From positions 19,401,056 to 19,465,055 of the forward strand of contig OX940868.1 in NCBI GenBank assembly GCA_954871525.1: a stretch of DNA of 64,000 bases, written 5' to 3'. Each line of letters begins with the position of its first letter. Positions within the stretch are counted from its first letter, which is position 1. Below, piece by piece: positions 34,969-47,466 of this stretch. The translations under genes and the position numbers were made by a program. A model generated the notes under the pieces. The model was not told the origin of the DNA and made no database searches. It saw nothing but the letters and a program-made list of their open reading frames with translations. Source of the DNA: Parietaria judaica (taxonomy: Eukaryota > Streptophyta > Magnoliopsida > Rosales > Urticaceae).

Positions 34969-35847
34969 CGTATTTTGTTGTATTTTTATTTATTTATTAG
35001 TATAATCATGTGGTACTCTTGATATTATGTGTATATAAATCTCAACGGTGTATTATTCACTATAAAATGTATATGTCTAATGAAAAATTAATTAGTGCGA
35101 TGATACTAAAGTTTATTAAACATTAAAAGAATCAGGTAAGGGGAAAGAAATGATTAAACTTTAAAGTACTCTAATTTTATACTTTACAATAGAATATTAA
35201 TTCATTATGACCTCATTAGAGCTTTTATAGAATTAATAATGTAAGGATAAAAAAAATTATTATATAATTTTGAATATGAATTTAATAATATTAATTAGAG
35301 CTACGATCATACAAAAGTATTATTTAATTAAAAATTACTAATCTATTTAATACTAATTGAACATGATTTTACTCTATTATTTTAATGGTTTTCGTAATTA
35401 AAGTAATTTTTTTCAAAAAAATGTCATTATTATTATTATAATATCAATGTATAAGGATACATTTATAGCTATCAGTATTTCGAATCACAGTGGTATTTTC
35501 ACCACATAGGCCATAGCATGATTAAATTCTTGCATGAATATTTACTATAAATAAGCTTCTATAGATTACTAATTCATATGATGATGACGAATCTAGTTCT
35601 TACCCTTATATAGTAAGCATGTTATACAAAAATAAATGTATATATTGACCTATATAAAAGATATATAATTAGCACTTCCTCAACCCTATGTTAGTCTAAA
35701 GGTGACGTGTAAACGAGTCGTGAAATGACTCCAAATTGGACCAATACTCGAAACTTAATCACTTTAGATAATACATTAAATATTGTCGTACTCTCCCTCT
35801 AAACGCGCATTAATTATTTTAATTACCATAATTAATCTTTTCGAAAT

Positions 35848-35885
35848 CTAGGCATTTTCCAACAAGCTTCGATCTATCTTCCTGG
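35848..35885 (+). promoter_or_regulatory. Proximal conserved block upstream of WRKY gene 2
   Basis: Counterpart of 26907-26944 with aggcattttccaac, gcttcgatct and cttcctgg; about 170 bp before the start codon. Confidence 0.6.
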
Positions 35886-36020
35886 AATTTCTGATTAAAC
35901 ACATGAATATAATCATGGTTATAAAAGCGTCTCTTTGACACCTTTCTTCGGCTCATCTTCCTCAAACCCTACTCGCCTCTATACTCTCATCACTCACTTA
36001 AGCCATACACACATAACTAT

Positions 36021-36052
<32 letters not shown>

Positions 36053-36054
<2 letters not shown>

Positions 36055-37816
36055 GACATCTTCTTGCTCCTTTTCTGATCTGCCAGAATGTATGGCCGCC
36101 TACTGCTATGATGAGAAAAAGGGGATGATGATGGACGGGCTCGAGGAGGGCCGAAAGCTCACGATTCAGGTACGAGGTCTGCTTGCCCGAGTCGCTGCGG
36201 GAGAGATCTCCTACGAGGATGCGGAGATCTCAGCCAGGGATCTGACCTCGAGGGTAATGAAGAGCTTCGCAAACGGCCTCCAATTTCTTGGCCAAAACGA
36301 CGCCGTAGTGGTAACAAACTCTTCTCCGGTGAGCTCGAATCAGCGCTTGGACGCCCCAAAAATGGAGGATTCCGGGGAGAGCAGCTCCCGGAACAATTCT
36401 CCCCGTACGAAGGGCCAGAACGATCGCCGGGGAAGTTACAAGAGAAGGTGAGATTAGTTGGTCATTTCATGTGGAGGAAAAGGGTTCGAGATCTTGAATC
36501 CCGGTTTCCGGAGTTGTTCGAAATATTGAAATTAAATATTCAAATCAAATAATAATTATATTCTCAAAATTTCAAATAATACATGAGATATGATTAAAAA
36601 ACAATTAAAGTCTAAAATTATAATATATAAAATTAAATGTAACCGATATCAATCAAGACCAGGAACTGGAAACCGGGAATTAGCTTACTGGGCTCTGGGA
36701 CAAAAACGTTACCCCTAATTGAGTGTAGATCACGTGAGCTTTGTAATATTAAGTTTCGATTTCGTTTTGCTAATTAGATTATTGATATCATAGTATTGTT
36801 TAATTATGATCTCAGGAAGAGCTCAAACTCATGGAGAAGAGAAACTCCGAATCTGATTGATGATGGTCATGCATGGAGGAAGTACGGCCAGAAACTCATT
36901 CATGAGGCCAGTTATCCTAGGTACACAAACTATATGTATTTATGGATATATATATATGTGTATCAGTGTATGATACATGCACATAATAAACATACATGTA
37001 CATAAGTTTTTTGATTTCATGTGAATTTTCTTAGAAATTATAATGGGGAGATTTACCAAAAATTACGAGGAGAAACTATATCGTTTAAATTAACTCTAAT
37101 AAAATCGTTATCTCGAAACCAAAAAAATCGTTCAAATCCTAAAGTCCTGCAACCAACAATTAGAAGAATCGGTTACTCTAGGCAAACAAAAAATATAAAG
37201 TATAAAACATTCATTTCTGCTCAACAAACTAATAAAGAAATAACGAAAAAGTACGTTAAAACAACGGGGATTCCGCTCACACAAAATCGCATGTAAAATA
37301 TGCAGGAACTATTACAGGTGCACTCACAAGTATGAGCAAAAATGCGAAGCGACCAAACATGTCCAAAGGATTCAAGAGAAGCCTCCGATGTACCGAACAA
37401 CGTACTACGGTCACCACACGTGTAGAAACATTCCGATGGCTCCTGAACTGGTCTTGGATTGCCCTAGCCCCACCGGAAACTCCTCGTTTTTTCTCAGCTT
37501 CAACAGCCCGAACAACGATCCGAGATTCCCGGAAACCAAGCAACCTCTTTTCCCGATGACAACTAATCATATCAAGCAAGAGTTCTTGGGCAATGAGGTG
37601 TCGACTACTTTGGATGGTGACGTGATGAACATGTCAGGCAATCGATCTGGTTCGGCCTCAACAAGCAGCTTAGTCTTGCCCGGGGATGATCGCGATGATC
37701 TGCGCTCGGTGTTCGATCCGTCTTCAAATCTGAAGCCTGATGACATGATGGACATGGATTCTTTTGATGATGATATTTTTCGACATCTGTATTATGATTT
37801 AATTTCTCCTTTATGA
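36053..37816 (+). CDS. WRKY transcription factor, group III (WRKY70/54-like), copy 2
   Basis: Exons 36053-36447, 36816-36920 and 37306-37816 encode 336 residues. Layout matches copy 1: a leucine-rich helix ([16 protein letters not shown]), [16 protein letters not shown], then WRKYGQK in exon 2. The zinc finger is C-X7-C-X23-H-X-C ([10 protein letters not shown] ... HTC) in exon 3. The middle exon is 105 bp in both copies and both introns interrupt the same codons. The C-terminus is acidic ([16 protein letters not shown]). Differences include a longer N-terminus with a Met-rich insert and a longer tail. Introns are shorter than in copy 1. Expected to be a nuclear W-box-binding regulator of defence or senescence. 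The TA run just before the ATG leaves the leader uncertain. Confidence 0.93.
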
Positions 37817-40404
37817 TAAGATTTTGTGCTGTTGTGAAGCATGTAATATTGGAGACGAGTCTATACCAAGAAAAATAATGTCATGGTTTTGGAGTCTAAG
37901 TTGTCTAGGTTGCTTGATTACTCAAGAAAAAATAATTGATTTTGTTAATCAAATTATAATCTTTCTGTTAGTGATGGAATGGTAAATTATCGCTAGTTTG
38001 TATATCTTCATTTTTATCATATGTATATATATCGATGGTAGTTTGATATGATTATGATGGGTTAACACTTTATTTATTTATTTATATGTATATATATGTA
38101 TATATAATTATATATATATATATTTGTTGAGTTGGGAAGGAATTAATTAGAATTCACCGGATTTGCTATGTACACCTACTCTGCTGAGCAAAGTTTATAT
38201 TGAAAACTTATTTAGTAAGAATATTTTAAGTATTCACATATTTGGCGTGACCTTAATCTTTAAGTTATGGCGTGTGCCGTGTTGCACAAATAGACAGTGA
38301 GAAAATTATTTATAATACTAAAACTCCGATTCCGTTTTATTAAAATGATTGTAATCACCAAGTCGACATACTTCTTACACTGAAAATGAACTACTATAAT
38401 TCTCTGTGTCGGTATCTATTTTTTAGTGTTTTGATTTTATTTTTTCTTAGAATTTTTATCTAATTTTAAATTTGAGGATTTAAATATGCTCTTGATGTTT
38501 CTATTTAATTATGTTTAACTTTATCATGAGTCTCAATGTATTAAAAAATAATATTAATTTATAGAGATTCTCCTTGTAATTCAATTTGTCCCTAATTAAA
38601 AATAAAATTCTACACCTCTGGGCTCTAGCTTACAAAAATTTGCATGTCAATTAATGCATAGTAGCTAAATGCAATCATGATTGACTAATAATGAGTACTT
38701 GTAACAGAAATGAATGATTTCCTTGTTTGACTTTTTGGCAAAATCTCTCGATGTGAAAGAGAAAATTCGTACACGTGAGTGTTTACATGTAAAATGTCAA
38801 CATTTGAATCTTTCTTAATTAGTGTTTGTTATACTTCACCGTTGACTCAAACAACAGTGATATAGACATGAAAATTTTGACACAGGTTCCTGGTTTTGCC
38901 TAGATTCTATTCCGAGCTTGTCCCCATCCCGTATGTTGTCGTTGTTGCTGTTTTTCTGGGAACTAAGACTGGGAGGACATGAATCACATGTTATATCATG
39001 TAATGATTTTATTTATTATTTTTCAATCAATATTAGATACAAAGTTTCTATTTTGATGGTTTCCTTTTCAATTGATATTGATAACATGTTATTTATTTGG
39101 ATTCTAGAGAATATCATAAACAATATAAAAGAGTTAGAATAAGTTGAATAATTATATATTTTACTTTAGTGTTATAATAACTCATAATAAGATAAAAATT
39201 AATTATTAAATAAGGTCTTCGGTATAAATGAGTCTTCCATATTAGTTCTTTAAAGTTGAAATCGAATACCGAATGCGGTCCAAATGAACCAAAGACCTTG
39301 TTTTATGGACCCAGACCTTATATTATTCAGTCTTTAGGGTCTTCGGTAACAAGGTTTTCGATCCCTTAATTGATTTTTTTTTTGTACACCCTTAATTTCT
39401 AATATGTTTTCATATTAAAAAAATTATTTAAAAAAAAAGCATTTTTGTTATATTTGAACTATGTCTAGCAGTATTAGATAGTGTTTTGGATCACCTTATA
39501 TTATTCTTTTCTCGTCCCGAATATAAAAAAGAATAGAATTTTGTTGTCCCGTCCTAGTTTCTGAATATGAAAAAATTACGGATTTTTCAAACCTGAGACT
39601 AAGACAAATAAAAGTGTCAAAGTACCAATTCCGGTCTCCCTTCGATCAGTGAGAGAGAGAAAGAACACCAACCTTTTTAAAGAAAGTCCTAGGTAATTCC
39701 ATATATATAGAATATATGGTCATTACAATCTAGTGTAAAGGTTTTGTTTTGTGTGAGTTGTTATGAATTTGTGGAATTTGATACTCTTTTGGATTTTTAA
39801 TTTAGAAATCGACCTTGTGGAAAACTTTTCCAACAAAAGCTTGTGGATAGGTGCAAAGATCTGCCAATGTTGAAGCCAAACGTACATATTACAAACCACG
39901 TCACATGGGAGCTCTCTCTCTATATATACATATTATATATGTATATAATTATATACCGCTATGCCACTAAGAACAGGTGAAAGTCCTAAAGAAATAAAAA
40001 GAAGAGAAACGAATATAGTTGCTAGGATAGTCTAGTAGTAATTTCACACCACTTTCAAAGTGTATGTTGTGGGTTCGATCCCTATTGCAACAAAGCTACC
40101 TTCAAACAAAAAAAACGACCAAGAAAGGTGAAAGAGAGAGAGTAAAATATCAATGGCATGGATACTGAGCAAAGAAAGTAATTGGAAAAAATGGACATTT
40201 CATAAATTAGAAAAGTGGCGAGTCACATAGCATTTAATGACTGCCATGTGGCATGTTGACTGACGGATGTTAGAAAAATTGGATGGAATTTGTAATCAAC
40301 ACATATTTGTATTGTTTGACTATTTTAGTCGTTATGAATTCAGTTTAGACTTTTGTTAAAACAAGTGATAAAAGATTAAGTACTCCCCTTGAAAAATAAA
40401 GAAA

Positions 40405-40441
<37 letters not shown>

Positions 40442-41107
40442 TCTACGTGACCGGAGCACGAAATTGATCCATGTAGCTTCTAATAGCGCGGATTTAGGAT
40501 ATAAATTTCACGGACTAAATATTTGATAAGTTTTGGATAAATATAATTCAATGATTAACTTTAACCATAGTATACGACTTTTTCACAACAATTGAAAACT
40601 ATAGTTCAAAAATTGCAAAAATATCTCCTTTATAGTTCGGCACCTAGCCGCTTAAGAAATGGAAAAATAATATGATATTACATATATACAAAAAAAATAT
40701 TAACTGCTTATAAATATACCCTAATAAATTAATTTTTCATTGTTAGGATCTAGGTCAATTTAATTATATACATGGTAATTTTACAAGTTATGTATATGGA
40801 CCTTTTTATTTTGTATACCTATGTACGTCCTCTTACAAAATACGTATGTGTTTATATATAATATGCATACGTATAGCTATAATTTGAAAACGTGACAAAA
40901 ATACCACTTGGTTGAATTTTATATTTATCGTAGACCTAGTTGGCGTTATATAATGATGATGGGTCACAAAAGCAATATATATGTATATAATTATAACTAG
41001 TATATATTAAAGACCAAACATATGATTATGAAAATCAACATTAATAGAAAAATACAACTCGATTAGATTCATTATAACTAGCGAGCGGTACCCTGTTTGA
41101 CTAAATA
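37817..41107. other. Intergenic, AT-rich, no gene seen
   Basis: Contains TA runs (about 38086-38126 and 40410-40436), a GA run near 39650, a SINE-like segment (40019-40098) and several short fortuitous ORFs. No gene was recognised. Confidence 0.5.
40019..40098 (+). mobile_element. tRNA-derived SINE head-like sequence
   Basis: A-box-like tagtctagtagtaa (40029-40042) and B-box-like gggttcgatccc (40071-40082) lie at tRNA-like spacing. An A-rich stretch and (GA)n follow downstream (about 40105-40145), as in a SINE tail. No complete tRNA fold. Confidence 0.5.
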
Positions 41108-41116
41108 TTAAATATG

Positions 41117-42106
41117 GGGTAAATTGCGGCTAATGTACCTAATGTTTGATTTTTATTGCGAATTATGTACCCAATGTTTATTTTTGGTGGCTAATGTACC
41201 CAATGTTTGATCTGTTAGATATTTTCGTGTTTTCTGTTAGTTGACCGTTAGAGAGTTATCCTCCTCTACAAGTACACTTTTCGTATTTTTGACATAATTC
41301 ACTTATTTTTGTCCAAATTTTATGCACGACCTATGGTTAGAAAGATAAGAGATAGATCTACAACTTTGTTGCTTTAAGTTTTGTAAAATAAGTTTTAGAA
41401 AATACGAAATTTCAAATACAACGTAAAATTAGACGTTAGTTTAATACAAAATATTTGTTTCAAGCAAACTTTAATATATTTAATAACTTTATATGGTAAA
41501 ACGTAAAACTAAAAATTTGTAGATAAATATTTTATCTTTTTAACGGGTGTTTATTTATAAATTTTGGATAAAAAACGAGTGAGTTATGCCAAAAATATGA
41601 AATACGTGATGTGAAATAATCTTTCATATTTTTGGCATAACTTACTCATCTTTTGTCCAAAATTTATAAATAAACATCCGCTGGAAAGATAAAATATTTA
41701 TCTACAACTTTTTGGTTTTACATTTCATCGTAAAAAGTCATTAAGTATAGTAAAAAAAATCAAAACAAATATTTTGCATTAAACTTACGTCCAATTTTAC
41801 GTTGTATTTGAAATTTCGTATTTTTCCAAAACTTATTTTACAAAACTTAAAACAGAAAAGTTGTAGATCTATCTGTTGTCTTTCCAACCATAGGTCATGC
41901 ATAAAATTTGGACAAAAAATGAGTGAGTTATGTCAAAAATACAAAAAGTGTGCATATAGAGGAGGATAACTCTCTAACGGTCAACTAACAGAAAACACAA
42001 AAATATCTAACAGATCAAACATTGGGTACATTAGCCACTAAAAATAAATATTGGGTATATAATTTGCAAAAGATCAAACATTGGGTACATTAGCCGCAGT
42101 TTACCT
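41117..42106. mobile_element. 1-kb foldback element (Mutator-like MITE) with 9-bp target duplication
   Basis: The two halves are inverted copies of each other over about 490 bp each, meeting near 41615. Ends read gggtaaattgcggc and gccgcagtttacc. The direct repeat TTAAATATG (41108-41116 and 42107-42115) flanks it; 9 bp is typical of Mutator-like insertion. There is no coding region. Phrases such as gtacccaatgttt recur inside each arm. Confidence 0.85.
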
Positions 42107-42115
42107 TTAAATATG

Positions 42116-43521
42116 ATAGTTAATTTATTGTTTGTTTGGAAACAATGATCATTGTCACACTTCATCAAAAGGTTCATGTACCGTATCATTATAGTACTTA
42201 AAACTTTCCACCTTATTCAAATTGATCTTGGACTTGGACCTATTTACTTTATGATACAGACAAAAACATGACATATACACATATTATATATGTGTGTGTG
42301 TGTGTATTAACACGTTTTGGCTCTCCATTGATACTAAGGACCAAGTCTATGATTTATTTTAGTGCTTGATTAAAAAAAATATGTTGAACTCATATCCTCT
42401 TACTTTTGATCGAAAATTATATATGATGCTAGAGATGTGCAGTTTGTATATATTTGATGATTTATATAAAGAATATATTCACAAAATCATACCGCGAGAA
42501 CTTATAATAGAAAAATAAATAAATATAATGAGTTGTGTAAGAAATTAATTTATCATGGTCCTTTTACTTTTATTATACTTATTTTACTGATTGCCTACTA
42601 TTTTTTGGCTATTTTATTATTTTTAGTCTAATAAAGCATGTGTAAGAATAATGTATAGTTTAACATTAACGCCAGAAACCATGGACTCCAAAAAGAGACG
42701 TTAGCATTTTGGTCAAACTCAATCTAGGGTATTCTTGGAAAATCTATTAACTTCCAATTTTGAATATATTCTAGGTTGATTCCTGGAAAATCTATACAAA
42801 GTAGTTCCAATTTGAAAAGAAAGAAAAGCATATATTAAATGTGTTAATTAATATGATGTGCCTGCCCTGCAAGCATTATATATTGACTCTTGTTTTATAA
42901 AGATTATGAGAATTGAATCCACCCGTTCCAAAAATAGTATAAGTAAAAGGGTCAGAATTTGAGCACATTTTCGCGACTATCTTTTTTTTTTTTTAATAAA
43001 GGATTATTTAAAAAAATACCAATTTTGTGTAAAAGGTTTAAGAAGGCATTTTTCTTAAACCTTTTACACAAAATTGGTATTTTTTTAAATAATCCTTTAT
43101 TAAAAAACACAAAATGGGTATTTATTACAATTTTTATTTAATAATAAATGGACATCGTTGTTGTCATTTTTCATTTGCATTTGTGGTGTCGTTTTTCTAA
43201 ACTAAACCGTCGTTTCATTTGGCAGCCCTTATCTTTTATCTTGTCGTTTTCGGCTCTGATTGAATTGTCGTTTTTGATCGTACTCTTCTTCACTGAAACA
43301 TCGTCTTCAATCTCACGTACTCGCTGCTAATCGTAGGGAAAGATTCTGATTCCTTTCAGAGCTTTCGATTTCAATGCTGGGTTTTTTGCATGCATTGATT
43401 ATCCTCGCTGAAAATCGATTTTTTTTTTCTTTTTCTGTTCAATGTTCATGTTGTCAAATTCCATTTTCTGATGGCATTTTCAGATTGAATTTCGCGCTTT
43501 AATTCTCGCTTTTAGCCTCTG
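42116..43521 (+). other. Upstream region of the PPR gene
   Basis: AT-rich intergenic DNA with a TG run (about 42291-42305), the palindrome at 42989-43107, then a more pyrimidine-rich leader-like stretch from 43150 with several gtcgtttt words. Confidence 0.5.
42989..43107. repeat. Perfect palindrome, 56-bp arms, 7-base loop
   Basis: Arms 42989-43044 and 43052-43107 are exact inverted copies separated by ggcattt. The arm contains taaaggattatttaaaaaa followed by taccaattttgtgtaaaagg. Perfect identity implies a very young foldback insertion or duplication. A transcript would form a near-perfect 56-bp stem. The ORF running through it is a consequence of the repeat. Confidence 0.9.
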
Positions 43522-45819
43522 ATGATTACCCGCCAAAAGAATTTCAAACTTACTCTTCACAGGGCACTGAACAAGCGATCAAACTCGTTAAAAGCTTATC
43601 ACTCTTTCGAAAATGGGCGCCAAATGCTCGATGAAAGTACCGGACCGGACTCGGCCTCGGTTAGCCGCTCTATGCTCCACCATGTCAGCAGAAACTGCCC
43701 CCATATTGCTCTTCGAATATTTAAGAGCCGGCTTCAATCAGGGTCGGCTTGGAATTTTGATGTTCCGACCGTTGCGCTTGCCCTCAAGGCGTGCCGGGGC
43801 GAGCCAAGGCTTGGCCGTCAAGTCCATGGCTTTGCGGTCTGTTCGGGGTTTGTTTCGTGCTCTTCGGTCTCGAATTCGTTGATGAACATGTACTCGAAAT
43901 CCAGGAAATCGAGGGAAGCTTTGCGGGTGTTTGAGAGTTTGTGGAATCGTGATATTGTTGCTTGGAATACAATCCTCTCCGGATTTCAAACGAGCGAGGA
44001 CGCTTTTGGTTTCGCTCTTCAGATGAACTATGCCGGTATCCGATTTGATCCGGTGAGTTACACTACGATTCTGGCTTTTTGCTCGGAGTGTGAAGAGATT
44101 TTATTTGGAATTCAGTTGCATTGTCTTAGTATAAAAGCCGGATTCAATAGTGAATTGTTCGTCGGAAACGTGCTCGTTTCTTTTTACTCGAGGCGTGGCA
44201 ATTTATCGGACGCGAAGAGGGTATTTGACGAAATGCCTTACAAGGATCTAGTTTCATGGAACGCGATGCTATCCGGGTATTCTCAGGAAGGAGACAATGG
44301 ACTCAATGCGATTGCGGTTTTTGTCGAAATGGTAAGAGCGAGCATGGATCTCGATCATATCTCGTTTACAAGTGCCATTTCGGCTTGCGGGCACGAGAGA
44401 AATTTAGAGCTCGGGAAGCAGATGCACGGTTTGGCTATGAAATCCGGCTACGGAATGCACGTTTCGGTTTGTAATCTGTTGATATCAGCGTATTCGAAGT
44501 CTGAGGAAATCGAAGATGCAAAGCTAGTCTTTTGGGGCATGAAAGAACGGAATGTAGTATCATGGACTTCGATTATCTCTATTGACGAAGAACACGCCAT
44601 GTCTCTTTTCAACGGCATGAGATCCGAAGGGGTTTATCCAAATGAAGTCACGTTTGTCGGATTACTACACTCCATAACAACCAATAATTTGGTCCCACAA
44701 GGGAAAATGGCTCACGGAATTTGTACAAAGACCGGGTTTCTGTCCGAACTAGACATCTGCAACAGCCTCATTACCATGTATGCTAAATTTAACTCCATGG
44801 ACGAGTGCTTCGAATTCTTCGAGCAACTTAGATACAGAGATATCACGTCATGGAACTCATTAATTTCAGGCTGTGCTCAAAACGGTTTGTACCGCAACGC
44901 TGTGGAAACGTTCCTACAAGCCGTAACAGAGTTTCAACCGAATCATTTCACGTTCGGCAGTGCCTTGAGCGCAATTGCCGACGCTGAAGACATATCTTTG
45001 GATTACGGGCGACGATGCCATTCATATTTAGTAAAATTTGGACTCAACGCCCATCGAATCGTCTCGAGTGCCCTTCTCAATATGTACGCAAAGCGTGGAA
45101 GTATCCACGAAGCTCAAAGAGTCTTTGACGAGACACCCGAGATTACCCAATATGCTTGGACAGCAATAATCTCGGCCTATGCTGTTCACGGAGACTACGA
45201 ATCAGCGGTAAATCTGTTTAACGAAATGGAGAGAAAAGGAGTAACACCCGACTCCATCACGTTCCTTTCCGTCCTAACCGTGTGTAGCAGAAAAGGGATG
45301 GTCAATGAGGGACGGACAATGTTTGACTCGATGGTGGAGAACTACCAGATCGAGCCGTCAAGGGAACACTACAACACCATGGTGGACCTGTTCAGCAGAG
45401 CGGGAAAATTGGATGAAGCGGAGGAGATGATACATCGGATTCCTGGTCAGCCTGGGATTTCGGTGCTGCTAAGCTTGCTCGGCGCATGTCAGACGTACGG
45501 AAATTCCAAGATGGCTGAGAGAATATCCCGTATATTGATGGAATTAGAGCCAGTGGAGTCGGGTCCATACATGTTGGTATCGAACTTGTACGCTGAGAAG
45601 GGAGATTGGGAAAAGGTGGCGGATATAAGGAGAGGTATGAGAAGGAAGGGAGTGAAGAAAGTGGTCGGCTTCAGTTGGGCCGACGTTGGCGGGTCGATGA
45701 GTCTGCACGGTTTCTCGGCGAGCGATGAGTCACACCCAAGGTCTCGGGAAATTTTCAGTATGGCCATGTTTTTGGGATACGACTTAAAATCGGTTGAGCC
45801 AGAGTCGGTGCCGGTATGA
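43522..45819 (+). CDS. Pentatricopeptide repeat protein, PLS class, At4g32430-like, mitochondrial
   Basis: A single-exon 765-residue protein, as usual for plant PPR genes. The basic, Ser-containing start (MITRQKNFKLTLHRALNKRS) suits mitochondrial import. Tandem PLS repeats run from about residue 80 to 640, each with phrases like NSLMNMYSKS, VSWNAMLSGYSQEG, ARVFDE-type and ITSWNSLISGCAQNG. An E-type C-terminal region follows (about 640-740, with YMLVSNLYAEKGDWEKVADI and GFSWADVGG). No DYW domain is present. PLS proteins bind organellar RNA sequence-specifically and are often C-to-U editing factors; those lacking DYW recruit a partner. The target cannot be read from this sequence. Length and C-terminal phrases resemble At4g32430, from memory of the family. 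Confidence 0.93.
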   Translation: MITRQKNFKLTLHRALNKRSNSLKAYHSFENGRQMLDESTGPDSASVSRSMLHHVSRNCPHIALRIFKSRLQSGSAWNFDVPTVALALKACRGEPRLGRQVHGFAVCSGFVSCSSVSNSLMNMYSKSRKSREALRVFESLWNRDIVAWNTILSGFQTSEDAFGFALQMNYAGIRFDPVSYTTILAFCSECEEILFGIQLHCLSIKAGFNSELFVGNVLVSFYSRRGNLSDAKRVFDEMPYKDLVSWNAMLSGYSQEGDNGLNAIAVFVEMVRASMDLDHISFTSAISACGHERNLELGKQMHGLAMKSGYGMHVSVCNLLISAYSKSEEIEDAKLVFWGMKERNVVSWTSIISIDEEHAMSLFNGMRSEGVYPNEVTFVGLLHSITTNNLVPQGKMAHGICTKTGFLSELDICNSLITMYAKFNSMDECFEFFEQLRYRDITSWNSLISGCAQNGLYRNAVETFLQAVTEFQPNHFTFGSALSAIADAEDISLDYGRRCHSYLVKFGLNAHRIVSSALLNMYAKRGSIHEAQRVFDETPEITQYAWTAIISAYAVHGDYESAVNLFNEMERKGVTPDSITFLSVLTVCSRKGMVNEGRTMFDSMVENYQIEPSREHYNTMVDLFSRAGKLDEAEEMIHRIPGQPGISVLLSLLGACQTYGNSKMAERISRILMELEPVESGPYMLVSNLYAEKGDWEKVADIRRGMRRKGVKKVVGFSWADVGGSMSLHGFSASDESHPRSREIFSMAMFLGYDLKSVEPESVPV

Positions 45820-47466
45820 ATACGTTGAAAGGCGCCATTGACGACCTCCCTCAGAAATTCGACACCCTAAAAGTTGCCGAGATATATCTGTCAGGTCTTT
45901 CGGATTCCCTTTTTTGTAGTCTTACAATCATTCCTTCTTTCACTAGGCTTTGTCATTAATTGGTTTTGCATATTAGAAAAACCGACGCAGTCCGATCTTA
46001 TCGGTTTTATTGTCAAGTTCGTACAGTCCTTACGATATTTTTCTTACTTGGCTTCTCATTCTTTTTCACTTTCATGACTATGTAGTTTCGGATTCTGGAT
46101 AGCGGCTTAAATATCGTGGTTGACTCGGTGAAGAGAGGAAGAATTCTGCTAAGATCCAAGAATATAATCTCAGACGAGTCGGATTTTGCTTTTTAGCTAC
46201 TTATACAGGTGATTCTTCTTCTATCTTTGAAATGCTTAGGACTAGAAGGATTAAGGACGATCGTATAAAACGGACGTCGTTTCGGAAAGTAATAATAATG
46301 TTGCTCTTACTTACACAGAGGATTAACGACTGAAATGTTCCTGAACGAGATATATCAAAACTTCAACCGAATCTTTTTCATGCTCAACTCCAGAAAGGTA
46401 CGATCGAGAACTCTCCGTCACGGAGTAACAACGTTTCTTAAAAGCGATGACGGGATAATACTGTTTATTAGTAGATATTTGACCACAAACAGCTGATTGT
46501 TGTGAGAGTATGTTTTGGTTAGAGCTTCAAAAAGAAAGCCGTGATCGTTAATGTTGTAGCGGTACCCTAATTCTTTTTGTAGTCGGCGAAATACCCAAAT
46601 GGATTAAAAGTATGTGACCATAGAGCTCCGCCCACCTATGGTATCTTCTATTAAATTTCCGCCATGTGTCAAACCATTCTTTAATTCTCACATCACTTTT
46701 TGACCACGTGTATCTGATAGATGTGAAGTCAAAATAAAAATAAACTACATCGCCTAGTCGAAGAGGGTAGTTAGACGAAATTGTCTATTCGCACACTCTT
46801 ACTTCATTTTGGTACTTTGCCACCACAAAGAATTTGTGATCGCTCTTTCACAGTTGACTACAACTACTTTTACCTCAAAAAATTTCGTTTTACTTTTTAC
46901 TTCTTCTCTTTTAACTTCTGTCGTTTCACATGTTTATGAGCATGAGGTAGTGTTTAAGTATGTCGTTTTACTTGTTCCCTAGTATTTTTCTCTCTTTTTT
47001 TTTTCGTGTCGTTTATATTTTCTGATGTCGCTGTCTGACCATTGTCTTTACAAGACTATGAATTGTGGGGACCATAGAAAATTATTATTAGTGAAGTTAT
47101 TATTTCATCTAGTATTAATTCAATCCGATGATATAATCATATAGATTCAAGACATGACAAAAGCATACGTCAATAGATATTATTAACTTATCAAGTATTA
47201 ATTGAAAAATGTTCTATTCAGATCCAAACCACCCTTTGTTATTTATGCAAATGAGTATCTATAATTATAAGTAAATATGAAAAAGTTCACAAAATGTTCC
47301 ATTTATGAAGACAATTAAAAATAAAGAGTAACAATATCACAACTACATAATGTCATATATTAACATAACTTATGTGACATATACATTTTCTAGCATCTCA
47401 GACACCATATATTCACAACAGAAAGGAGATAATAGCCTGTAAATTACGACGCTAATTACTTGATAA
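45820..47466. other. Intergenic: PPR 3' side and DUF599 downstream region
   Basis: The first few hundred bases are probably PPR 3' UTR. The rest is AT-rich with scattered gtcgttt words (about 46918-47030). No other gene seen. Confidence 0.5.

Larger units (their letters stand above)
34230..36052 (+). other. Upstream region of WRKY gene 2
   Basis: Contains the three blocks shared with WRKY gene 1 (34590-34810, 34913-34968, 35848-35885) and a TTGAC W-box core at about 35934. A TA run lies directly before the start codon (about 36028-36053). Otherwise AT-rich. Confidence 0.5.

Noticed and set aside
37021..37296. 91-codon ORF between WRKY gene 2 exons 2 and 3
   Set aside because: Intron sequence between good splice sites that join the WRKY domain in frame.
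40029..40082. Possible tRNA gene
   Set aside because: A and B boxes only; no complete cloverleaf or acceptor pairing.
42959..43141. 60-codon ORF upstream of the PPR gene
   Set aside because: Mostly the two arms of a perfect palindrome; no independent support.
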